A DNA stretch of 8,017 nucleotides, from contig JASHRR010000143.1 of assembly GCA_030037185.1 (NCBI GenBank), positions 1 through 8,017 on the forward strand. Direction: 5' to 3'. The translations under genes and the position numbers were made by a program. The notes beneath the pieces were generated by a model. That model made no database searches. It was not told the DNA's origin and saw nothing but the letters and a program-made list of their open reading frames with translations. Shown one piece after another: positions 1 to 6,163 of the stretch. This DNA is from Xanthobacteraceae bacterium. Lineage in GTDB: Bacteria; Pseudomonadota; Alphaproteobacteria; Rhizobiales; Xanthobacteraceae. Every line of letters starts with the position of its first letter. The stretch's first letter is position 1.

Positions 1-1026
1 GATGCCGGCATCTACGTCTCGGGCGCTAAGGTCGTGGCGACCTCATCGGCGCTGACCCACTACAACTTCCTCGGCCAGAACGCGGCGATGCCGATCAACG
101 ACTCCGATCTTGCGGTGATGTTCATCGCCCCCATGGACGCGCCGGGCGTAAAACTGTTCTGCCGTCCGTCCTATGAGATGATCGCAAGCGTGATGGGGAC
201 ACCGTTCGACTATCCCCTGTCGTCGCGCTTCGATGAGAACGACGCCATCTTCGTATTCGACAATGTGCTCATCCCATGGGAGGATGTGCTGCTCCACCGC
301 GACATCGAGAAGATCAAGGTCTTCTATCCGCGTTCCGGCTTCCTCAACGGCTACCAGTTCCAGGGCTGCACCAGGCTCGCGGTCAAGCTTGATTTCATGG
401 TCGGCATTATCGCCAAGGCGCTGCGGGCGACCGGCGCGGAGGAATTCCGCGGCAACCAGGCGATGCTCGGCGAGATCATCGCTTGGCGCAACCTGTTCTG
501 GGCTATCTCGGACGCCATGGCGATGAATCCGGTGCCGTGGGTCGACGACACTGTCCTTCCCAACGCCCAGTCGGGCGCGAGCTACCGGGTGTTCGCCGGC
601 GATGCCTACGGCCGAGTCAAGGAAATCGTGCAGAAGATCGTCGCCTCGGCGCTGATCTATCTGCCGTCCTCCGCGCTCGATTTCCAAAACCCAGACATCG
701 ACAGATATCTTGCCAAATATGTCCGCGGCTCCCACGGCATCGACTACCGCGAGCGCATCAAGATCATGAAGCTGCTATGGGATGCGGTCGGCACCGAGTT
801 CGGCGGCCGCCACGAACTCTACGAGATGAACTATGCTGGCAACCACGAGGATATCCGTATCCAGGCGATGTGGAACGCGCGCAGCTCGGGCGCGCTCGAT
901 CGCATGATCGCGCTTGCGGAAGACTGCATGGCAGATTACGACGAGCGCGGCTGGAAGGATCCGACATGGCTCAATCCGGACGATGTGTCCAACTTTGCTT
1001 CGCGCGCTCCGCAGGCGGCGGAATAG
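1..1026 (+). CDS. hpaB: HpaB-family flavin-dependent aromatic (phenol) hydroxylase, oxygenase component; 5' truncated
   Basis: The reading frame is open from base 1, so the true start lies left of the window; 341 residues are visible of a family that usually has about 480-520. Proteins of this family use FADH2 from a separate reductase and O2 to hydroxylate a phenol ring ortho to the hydroxyl, as in 4-hydroxyphenylacetate 3-monooxygenase. Visible signs are a middle beta domain with VATSSALTHYNF near residues 11-22, CRPSYE near 54-59 and FDNVLIPWEDV near 86-96, then the helical C-terminal domain with the signature GTEFGGRHELYEMNYAGN near 264-281 and a YDERGW close to the end. The missing N-terminus should hold part of the flavin and substrate pocket. 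The flavin reductase gene 97 bases downstream supports a two-component enzyme. Family membership is firm; the substrate (4-hydroxyphenylacetate, a hydroxycinnamate, a halophenol or another phenol) is not determined, so the symbol denotes the family only. Confidence 0.9.
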   Translation, partial: DAGIYVSGAKVVATSSALTHYNFLGQNAAMPINDSDLAVMFIAPMDAPGVKLFCRPSYEMIASVMGTPFDYPLSSRFDENDAIFVFDNVLIPWEDVLLHRDIEKIKVFYPRSGFLNGYQFQGCTRLAVKLDFMVGIIAKALRATGAEEFRGNQAMLGEIIAWRNLFWAISDAMAMNPVPWVDDTVLPNAQSGASYRVFAGDAYGRVKEIVQKIVASALIYLPSSALDFQNPDIDRYLAKYVRGSHGIDYRERIKIMKLLWDAVGTEFGGRHELYEMNYAGNHEDIRIQAMWNARSSGALDRMIALAEDCMADYDERGWKDPTWLNPDDVSNFASRAPQAAE

Positions 1027-1123
1027 GGTTGGCTAATGGGGCCGCGCGAGGCAGGGCATGCCCAGCAATCTCTTTAAGGGCTTGCGGATTACGCCGCGCT
1101 AAGCGACCTGGTATCTGTATCCC

Positions 1124-1681
1124 ATGAGTTGGATTGACGATCAGCGACCGGACGATGCTATGGCGGGCGCCTTCGAGGCGATCGGGCCCGAGCCGGTCGT
1201 CACCGTCGGGGCGGCGGTGTTCCGCGACGCCATGTCCCGCCTTGGCGCCGCCGTCCATGTCGTCACCACGGCCGGACCCGGCGGCAAAACCGGCTTTACC
1301 GCAACCGCCGTATGCTCGGTGTCAGACGCCCCTCCGACGCTGCTCGTCTGCCTCAACCGGCGCAGCCACGGCGGCCCGATCCTGCGCGAAAACAAGGTGT
1401 TCTGCGTCAACACCTTGGGTGCTGATTGCCAAGCGCTTGCCGACGTGTTTGCTGGCCGCACCGGGGCCGTCAACATGCAGCGTTTCGCTACAGGATCATG
1501 GTCCGTTCTCAAGACCGGCGCCCCGGTGCTCGCGGAGTCGGTGGTCGCGTTCGATTGCCGGGTGGTGGAAATCCGGGCGGTCGCGAGCCACAATGTCATC
1601 TTCGGCGCCGTCGTCGACATCAGTTTGGGGGCCGCCGGGCCGGCGCTGGTCTATCATGACCGTGCCTATAAGCGCGTGTAG
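1124..1681 (+). CDS. hpaC: HpaC-type flavin reductase, partner of the HpaB-family hydroxylase
   Basis: This 185-residue cytosolic protein belongs to the flavin reductase domain family (HpaC/RutF type), which uses NAD(P)H to make the reduced flavin that the oxygenase consumes. The core begins near residue 33 with VFRDAMSRLGAAVHVVTT. The flavin-binding strand GFTATAVCSVSDAPPTLLVC covers about 57-76, NRRS follows at 78-81, SHNVIFG lies at 155-161 and the protein ends with YHDRAYKRV. Length and motif order match the family. The first 30 residues are poorly typical, and no Shine-Dalgarno sequence precedes the ATG at 1124, so the start is uncertain; a later start would still leave the full domain. 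The gene follows the hydroxylase by 97 bases and precedes the AraC regulator by 21, which suggests one transcript. NADH or NADPH preference, and FMN or FAD, cannot be read from sequence. Confidence 0.88.
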   Translation: MSWIDDQRPDDAMAGAFEAIGPEPVVTVGAAVFRDAMSRLGAAVHVVTTAGPGGKTGFTATAVCSVSDAPPTLLVCLNRRSHGGPILRENKVFCVNTLGADCQALADVFAGRTGAVNMQRFATGSWSVLKTGAPVLAESVVAFDCRVVEIRAVASHNVIFGAVVDISLGAAGPALVYHDRAYKRV

Positions 1682-1702
1682 AAGATACGCTACAGTGCGC
1701 CC

Positions 1703-2590
1703 ATGCCGCGCAGCTCCGCTTTGCCCTTGTTCCATCTCTACGGCGATCCGCCTGACGACCAGGCGTTCGACTTCGTTCACATCGAAACCATCTCGTCGCG
1801 CTCCTCCATCCACGACTGGACGATCCGGGCGCATCGCCATCGCAATCTGTTTCAGATCCTGTTGATCGCCCGCGGCGGCGGCGAGATGACGTTCGAGACC
1901 CAGGTGATCCCTTTCGAGGCGCCGGTCGCGATCATCATCCCGGCCACCATCGTGCACGGCTTTCGTTTCCGCCCGGAGATGACGGAAGGCTGGGTGCTCA
2001 CTTTCACTGAAGACGTTGCGCGCGGTCTCGGCGAGCGCTCAGGCGAGGCGATCTCGGTCCTGCGCGCGCTGGCCGCTGATCCGGTGGTGCCACTGCCGGA
2101 CGAGGTCGATCGCATCGGCCGCCTTTGCGCCGATCTCCACGAAGAGCGCTTTCTCGCCCGTGCGGGCCACCGTCTCGCCATGCGCGGCTATCTTGCGCTG
2201 ATCGCCATCGCCGTGGCGCGGCTCGCAGCAAGCCGCGCCAGGACCGGGGCAGCGACGCTGATGCCGGCAGAACCCACGGTCGAGGCCTTGCGCTATCTCG
2301 TCGAGGAGAACTTCCGCCAGCAGCGCCAGCTTTCCTTCTACGCCGGTAAGCTTGCGATGACGCCGGATCGGCTGAACGATCATGTCAAGCGGGCTGCCGG
2401 GGTCACGGCAGGCCACCTCATCCGCCAGCGCGTGCTGACCGAGGCGAAGCGTCAGCTGGTCTTCACGAATCAGCCGATTAACGAGATCGCTTACGATCTA
2501 ACCTTCGCGGATCCCTCGCACTTCACCCGCTTTTTCCGCAAGCAGACCGGCCTCACGCCGCAGGCGTTTCGCGAGCAGGGTGGCGGGTGA
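1703..2590 (+). CDS. AraC-family transcriptional regulator, HpaA/PobR-like
   Basis: A 295-residue regulator with an N-terminal cupin-type sensor domain and a C-terminal double helix-turn-helix. The sensor shows HRHRNLFQILLIARGGGEM at about 44-62, and PATIVHGFRF at about 80-89, the usual small-ligand pocket layout. The DNA-binding part runs from about 190 to the end; its second half, NEIAYDLTFADPSHFTRFF at 260-278 with KQTGLTPQAFRE at 280-291, is a textbook AraC/XylS signature. Related proteins (HpaA for 4-hydroxyphenylacetate, PobR/PobC for 4-hydroxybenzoate) activate aromatic degradation genes when they bind the substrate. Its position 21 bases after the flavin reductase suggests it is transcribed with, and controls, the hydroxylase and reductase, and hence itself. 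The ligand is inferred to be a hydroxylated aromatic acid but is not shown. No clear ribosome binding site precedes the ATG at 1703. Confidence 0.9.
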   Translation: MPRSSALPLFHLYGDPPDDQAFDFVHIETISSRSSIHDWTIRAHRHRNLFQILLIARGGGEMTFETQVIPFEAPVAIIIPATIVHGFRFRPEMTEGWVLTFTEDVARGLGERSGEAISVLRALAADPVVPLPDEVDRIGRLCADLHEERFLARAGHRLAMRGYLALIAIAVARLAASRARTGAATLMPAEPTVEALRYLVEENFRQQRQLSFYAGKLAMTPDRLNDHVKRAAGVTAGHLIRQRVLTEAKRQLVFTNQPINEIAYDLTFADPSHFTRFFRKQTGLTPQAFREQGGG

Positions 2591-2632
2591 CGCAAGCTAA
2601 CGATGTTTTCGTGGTCGTTGTGCGCGGTTACG

Positions 2633-2650
2633 GCTGTAAAAACAGCGATT
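2633..2650 (+). terminator. weak hairpin at the convergent gene junction
   Basis: GCTGT (2633-2637), an AAAA loop and ACAGC (2642-2646) form a 5-bp stem, followed by GATTTTAAGG. It lies in an A/T-richer stretch of about 110 bases between the converging ends of the AraC gene and the TolA-like gene, where a terminator is expected. The stem is short and the T run is only four bases, so it may not function. Nothing else is evident in 2591-2701. Confidence 0.2.
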
Positions 2651-2701
2651 TTAAGGATTTATAAGGATCCACAACTTTACCGCGTCGCCGATTCCAATCC
2701 C

Positions 2702-3613
2702 TCATCCCCCTCCGAAACTCTGCGGCGTGAAGGTAAGGTCGAATACCTTCCATTCATCGTACTTGTCGGGCGGCAGCATGTTGTAGGGCTGGCACTTTCG
2801 CAACGCGGCGACGATGCTGACATACAGGTCCCCACCTCCTCTCGACACGCCTTCGATTCGCAGCGGCTGCGGCGGTGCCGCCAATGTGCCGTCCGGTTTG
2901 AGAAAGATCCGCAATATGGCTCTGACGTTGTCGGTCACGTTGACGCTGGCCGGGAGTTTCGAGCAGGTCTTCAGACGGTCGTGGAACGCGGCGATGTCGC
3001 CGCTCGGGATGCTGGCTTTGTCGAACGCCGGCGCATCGAAGCTGCCGCCGAGCTTCCCGTCGGGCAGCGCCAGCGGCATCGCGAACATCTCGGCGGGGTT
3101 GAACTCGTGCGCGTCGTCGGCGGGCGGCGCTGTTTCGGGTAGCGGCTGAAACCATGGCATTGAAGAAGAAGGAGTTGGCAAAGCCTGCGTCGTCGCCAAA
3201 GCCTGCTGCGTCGCGTGCTGTTGCTGCGGCTGCGCTGACGCCGTCGGCGGCGGCTGTTGCTGTGATTGCGCTGACGCCGTCGGCGGCGGCTGTGCTGACG
3301 CCGTCGACTGTGGCTGCTGTGTTGGCGCCGGGAGGTCGAAAGAGGACGCCTCTGCTGTAGCGGCCGACGGCGCCGACTCTGGTTCGCCGGGGCCCGGCTC
3401 GACCTCGTTCGGGGACACGATTTCGACCGTGATGGCGTCCGCCGGCGCTGACTCAAATGGATTTGCACCCGCAAACATCAGGCCAATCGTCAGCACCGCC
3501 ACGTGGCCGATGCACGATATGGCGAAACCCGGGCGCATGAACACCAGCTTCGGCTCAATCTGCGCAGTCAATGTTTTCGACGCCCCTCTTGGCCGCAGGT
3601 CCTGACGGACCAT
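2702..3613 (-). CDS. TolA/TonB-like cell envelope protein with Pro/Gln/Ala-rich spacer
   Basis: With the ATG at 3613 this is 303 residues. It has a short cytoplasmic N-terminus, one membrane segment near residues 29-50 (around FAISCIGHVAVLTIGLMFAG), a Pro/Gln/Ala/Ser spacer from about 70 to 167 that would sit in the periplasm, and a C-terminal domain from about 205. That domain resembles alphaproteobacterial TolA: two cysteines (217 and 274), LRIFLKPDGTLAAPPQP in the middle, RKCQPY, and KYDEWKVFDLTF close to the end. TolA and TonB proteins couple inner-membrane energy to the outer membrane. No tolQ, tolR, tolB, pal, exbB or exbD lies alongside, so this is a stand-alone paralogue with unknown partner. 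The frame stays open upstream to an ATG at 3775, but those extra 54 residues look non-coding. Other possible starts are a TTG at 3571 behind an AGAGGGG, and an ATG at 3538 just before the membrane segment. The fold assignment is good; the role is inferred. Confidence 0.75.
   Translation of the reverse strand: MVRQDLRPRGASKTLTAQIEPKLVFMRPGFAISCIGHVAVLTIGLMFAGANPFESAPADAITVEIVSPNEVEPGPGEPESAPSAATAEASSFDLPAPTQQPQSTASAQPPPTASAQSQQQPPPTASAQPQQQHATQQALATTQALPTPSSSMPWFQPLPETAPPADDAHEFNPAEMFAMPLALPDGKLGGSFDAPAFDKASIPSGDIAAFHDRLKTCSKLPASVNVTDNVRAILRIFLKPDGTLAAPPQPLRIEGVSRGGGDLYVSIVAALRKCQPYNMLPPDKYDEWKVFDLTFTPQSFGGG
3232..3306. repeat. in-frame tandem-like repeats in the TolA-like spacer
   Basis: A 26-base unit beginning GCGCTGACGCCGTCGG occurs exactly at 3232-3257 and again at 3268-3293. 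A 13-base partial copy, GCTGACGCCGTCG, follows at 3294-3306. The offsets are 36 and 24 bases, both multiples of three, so copy-number changes would keep the reading frame. On the minus strand each full unit encodes a PPPTASAQ-like block in the spacer. This is visible directly; expansion by slippage or recombination is an inference. Confidence 0.8.
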
Positions 3614-3960
3614 TGCCTGCCCACCTGCCGTGCAGCATTGGCCTTTTTGCGCGAGCAGACAAGTCCATCGACGCCATGAAGGTGGAGTGGCCGGAAGGCG
3701 GCTTAATTGCGGCAGACGGCCGAATGGCGAGGTCCGGGGCGGCGCGCCAGGGCCATGGAATGTTGTTGCGGGCATCCCGCTGGTTGAGCCAAAGAGATCA
3801 ACATCGACCCTGCCGGCGCGTGCATGGAGTGCCGGCGAGAGGCAACCGCTTGATCCCGTTAGCGGACTAGGTTAATTGCGTTTTTCTTGCTGCCGCGCGC
3901 GGGCAACCCCTCCCGGCCTTCCGGGCGCGCGGGCAGATCGGGAGGGGTAAATTGCGCGAT
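3614..3960. other. divergent intergenic region between the TolA-like gene and coxS
   Basis: About 350 bases without a convincing gene, which must hold the promoters for both the minus-strand TolA-like gene and the plus-strand molybdenum hydroxylase genes. A poor sigma-70-like pair, TTGATC at 3850-3855 and TTAATT/TAATTG around 3872-3878, is the best plus-strand guess, with little weight. An 11-base direct repeat, GCGCGCGGGCA, occurs at 3895-3905 and 3925-3935. The inverted repeat at 3906-3948 is listed separately. Open frames across the region show no recognisable protein features. Confidence 0.5.
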
Positions 3961-3967
3961 GAGGAGG
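3906..3967 (+). promoter_or_regulatory. inverted repeat and ribosome binding site in the coxS leader
   Basis: ACCCCTCCCG (3906-3915) and CGGGAGGGGT (3939-3948) are perfect 10-base inverted complements with 23 bases between them. A smaller alternative hairpin, CCCGG-CCTT-CCGGG, sits at 3912-3925 and competes with the left arm. The strong Shine-Dalgarno GAGGAGG (3961-3967) is 6 bases before the ATG at 3974 and fixes that start. CCTCC within the left arm could also pair with GGAGG of the Shine-Dalgarno, so the leader could switch pairings. The element could equally be a protein operator or an intergenic palindrome of the kind common in rhizobia. Only the symmetry and the ribosome binding site are seen directly. 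Confidence 0.5.
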
Positions 3968-3973
3968 TTGCCA

Positions 3974-4471
<498 letters not shown>

Positions 4472-4473
4472 GG

Positions 4474-5319
4474 ATGTACAATTTCAACTATCACCGGGCC
4501 AGCGGCCTTCGTCAGGCAGCCAACCTGCTCGCAAAGTTCGAGGAAGCGAAGCTGTTGGCCGGCGGGCAGACCCTGTTGCCGACCATGAAGCAGCGCCTTG
4601 CCTCGCCTTCCGACATCATCGACCTCAACAAGATCGAGGGGATGGCCGCAATAGAGCTCAAGGGCCGCAATCTGGTGATCGGCGCAATGGCCCGCCATGC
4701 GGACGTCGCCGCTTCGCTGGTGGTGCAGCAGGCCATTCCGGCGCTGGCGGCCCTCGCTCACATGATCGGCGATCCGGCGGTGCGCCACCGCGGCACGCTC
4801 GGCGGATCGATCGCCAACAACGACCCCAATGCCGATTATCCGGCAGCCTGCCTGGGCCTCGCTGCCACTATTGTTACCACCAAGCGCAAGATTGTGTCCG
4901 ACGAATTCTTCCGCGGCTTGTTCGAGACGGCGCTCGCCCCCGACGAGATCATCACCAGGGTGAGCTTCCCGATCCCTAAGAAGGCGGCGTATCAGAAATT
5001 CCGCAATCCGGCCTCGCGCTTTGCGCTCGTCGGCGTATTCGTCGCCAGGCGCCCCTCCGAGGTGCGGGTGGCGGTGACCGGCGCCGGCGCGTCCGGCGTG
5101 TTCCGGGTGGGCGAATTCGAGTCGGCGCTCAAGCGGCGGTTTTCGGCGAAAGCGCTTGAAGGGCTGACAATTCCGGCGGACGGCCTTGCCGGCGATATCC
5201 ACGGCAGCGCCGAATATCGCGCCCACCTGGTCGGCGTGCTGGCGCGCCGCGCGGTTGCGGCTGCTGCCGATCGCAAGGTCGGCAGCGCTGAGGGGGTTCA
5301 CGCATCGACGACGTCATAA
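4474..5319 (+). CDS. coxM: FAD-binding medium subunit (CoxM type) of a molybdenum hydroxylase
   Basis: This 281-residue protein has normal length for the FAD-binding medium subunit, which takes electrons from the iron-sulfur subunit. AGGQTLLPTMKQRL at 29-42 and RHRGTLGGSIANNDPNADYP at 104-123 are the two FAD pyrophosphate-binding motifs of the family. KFRNPASRFALVGV at 175-188 marks the CO dehydrogenase flavoprotein C-terminal domain, after which the chain ends in an Ala-rich tail. The ATG at 4474 is 2 bases after the coxS stop, implying translational coupling; only a weak AGGG precedes it. The open frame reaches back to 4381, but that would overlap coxS and adds unrelated residues. Both subunits look intact, yet the molybdopterin-binding large subunit (about 750-800 residues) is not here: the next gene on this strand is a prolyl isomerase. 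The physiological substrate is unknown. Confidence 0.92.
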   Translation: MYNFNYHRASGLRQAANLLAKFEEAKLLAGGQTLLPTMKQRLASPSDIIDLNKIEGMAAIELKGRNLVIGAMARHADVAASLVVQQAIPALAALAHMIGDPAVRHRGTLGGSIANNDPNADYPAACLGLAATIVTTKRKIVSDEFFRGLFETALAPDEIITRVSFPIPKKAAYQKFRNPASRFALVGVFVARRPSEVRVAVTGAGASGVFRVGEFESALKRRFSAKALEGLTIPADGLAGDIHGSAEYRAHLVGVLARRAVAAAADRKVGSAEGVHASTTS

Positions 5320-5391
5320 TTATGTTGCGACGCTGCAGGCCTCATGGGCAACCTGTCGTCGCCAACCGTGGTCGCGCGGTTTGAGCGCTCG

Positions 5392-5431
5392 CCCTCTCGG
5401 CAACGGGCAACGACGAGGGTCTGCCTTTTTT
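5392..5431 (+). terminator. possible intrinsic terminator after coxM
   Basis: CCCTC-TCG (5392-5399) can pair with CGA-c-GAGGG (5411-5419, one bulged base) around an 11-base loop. It is followed, after six bases, by a run of six T at 5426-5431. It lies about 70 bases past the coxM stop. The bulge and the gap before the T run make it weaker than a classic terminator. If real, it closes the coxS-coxM transcript with no large-subunit gene inside it. Confidence 0.4.
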
Positions 5432-5489
5432 CACGCCTCCCCAGTCTAAAGGCCGCCTAAACGCAGGGGCTTCCGCGCGGAGGTTCCGG

Positions 5490-5555
5490 ATGAATGAGGC
5501 GACCAGCTCGGAACCGATGAGAGCAAGATACCGATGGGAGCTTGCACAGATTTGA
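5490..5555 (+). CDS. possible 21-residue small protein or leader peptide
   Basis: An ATG at 5490 lies 6 bases after GGAGG (5479-5483) and opens a 21-codon frame, beginning MNEATSSEPMRARYRW and ending ELAQI before TGA at 5553-5555. It ends 45 bases before the prolyl isomerase start. The ribosome binding site is better than those of most genes in this window, which is the only argument for it; nothing about the peptide is recognised and it lacks a membrane segment. It could be a leader peptide, a small charged protein, or chance. The rest of the 5320-5600 gap holds nothing else convincing. Confidence 0.25.
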   Translation: MNEATSSEPMRARYRWELAQI

Positions 5556-5600
5556 GCTAGACAAGGCGCCGCAACACAATCGGTCTCAAGGAGAAGAAGA

Positions 5601-6056
5601 ATGCGAGCTTTCCCATTTGCGGGCGTAGCGGCGGCTGCCGCACTGGCCATTGCCGCCGCCGCCATCGCTCCAACCGCCGCCATGGCCCAGGCCGCCGGCG
5701 CCGCCATAACCACACCATCGGGCCTGAAGATCATGGATACCAAAGTGGGCACCGGCGCGACGCCGCGCCCCGGTCAAATCTGCGTCATGCACTATACCGG
5801 CTGGCTCTACGAGGGCGGCGCCAAGGGCAAGAAGTTCGACAGTTCGGTTGATCGCGGCCAGCCGTTCGAATTTCCCCTCGGCCGGCGTCGCGTCATCAGC
5901 GGCTGGGACGAAGGTGTTGCGACCATGAAGGTGGGCGGCAAGCGCACGCTCATCATCCCGCCTGAACTGGCTTACGGTGCCAGCGGAGCCGGCGGGGTCA
6001 TCCCGCCCAATGCCACGCTGATCTTCGACGTCGAATTGCTCGATGTGAAGGGGTGA
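5601..6056 (+). CDS. exported FKBP-type peptidyl-prolyl cis-trans isomerase
   Basis: A 151-residue protein with a signal peptide (basic start, long Ala-rich hydrophobic core, likely cleavage after AMA at residue 29), so it should act in the periplasm on folding proteins. The FKBP domain fills residues 38-151 and keeps the catalytic pocket of human FKBP12: Y65, F79-D80, F89, V98-I99, W102, Y125 and F142 match Y26, F36-D37, F46, V55-I56, W59, Y82 and F99. It should therefore be an active isomerase. A short Gly/Lys insertion before KKFDSS is common in bacterial members. AAGGAG at 5588-5593, 7 bases before the ATG, fixes the start. It stands alone, with 281 bases before it and a 102-base gap to the transporter; no functional link to the neighbours is visible. 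Confidence 0.95.
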   Translation: MRAFPFAGVAAAAALAIAAAAIAPTAAMAQAAGAAITTPSGLKIMDTKVGTGATPRPGQICVMHYTGWLYEGGAKGKKFDSSVDRGQPFEFPLGRRRVISGWDEGVATMKVGGKRTLIIPPELAYGASGAGGVIPPNATLIFDVELLDVKG

Positions 6057-6108
6057 CGGCGGCGCACGCCACATCGACGGTTCCGCTCTTCCGATACCGT
6101 TGAAATCC

Positions 6109-6163
6109 GCATCTCGACGAGAGATGCCCGCGCTCGTCGCGGGCATCCACATCTTGGGATGCC
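6109..6163 (+). promoter_or_regulatory. alternating complementary half-sites (competing hairpins) before the MFS transporter
   Basis: GCATC and its complement GATGC alternate four times at 6109, 6123, 6143 and 6158. GCATCTC (6109-6115) pairs with GAGATGC (6121-6127) around a GACGA loop. GATGCCCGCG (6123-6132) pairs perfectly with CGCGGGCATC (6138-6147) around a CTCGT loop. GGCATCC (6142-6148) can pair with GGATGCC (6157-6163), which includes the ATG at 6159. The first two stems share 6123-6127, so they exclude each other. In addition CGACGAG (6115-6121) complements CTCGTCG (6133-6139). There is no T run, so it is not a simple terminator. It may be an RNA switch or a rhizobial-type extragenic palindrome. 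Confidence 0.55.

Noticed and set aside
43..735. Long minus-strand open frame (230 codons) opposite the HpaB gene
   Set aside because: It is antisense to a well-supported gene, shows no recognisable motif and is typical of high-GC shadow frames.
1054..1063. Palindrome GGGCATGCCC between the hydroxylase and the reductase
   Set aside because: A 10-base palindrome is expected by chance in GC-rich DNA, and nothing around it suggests a function.
3614..3775. 54-codon N-terminal extension of the TolA-like gene
   Set aside because: Composition is unlike the rest of the protein and it precedes a complete cytoplasmic tail plus membrane anchor; a start at 3613 or later is more likely.
3571..3870. Plus-strand open frame of 99 codons across the TolA-like start and intergenic region
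   Set aside because: It overlaps the TolA-like 5' end in antisense, lacks a ribosome binding site and resembles nothing known to me.
5552..5580. TTGAGC and CACAAT with a 17-base spacer as a promoter for the FKBP gene
   Set aside because: Each box matches the consensus at only four of six positions, and the implied start would fall on the ribosome binding site.
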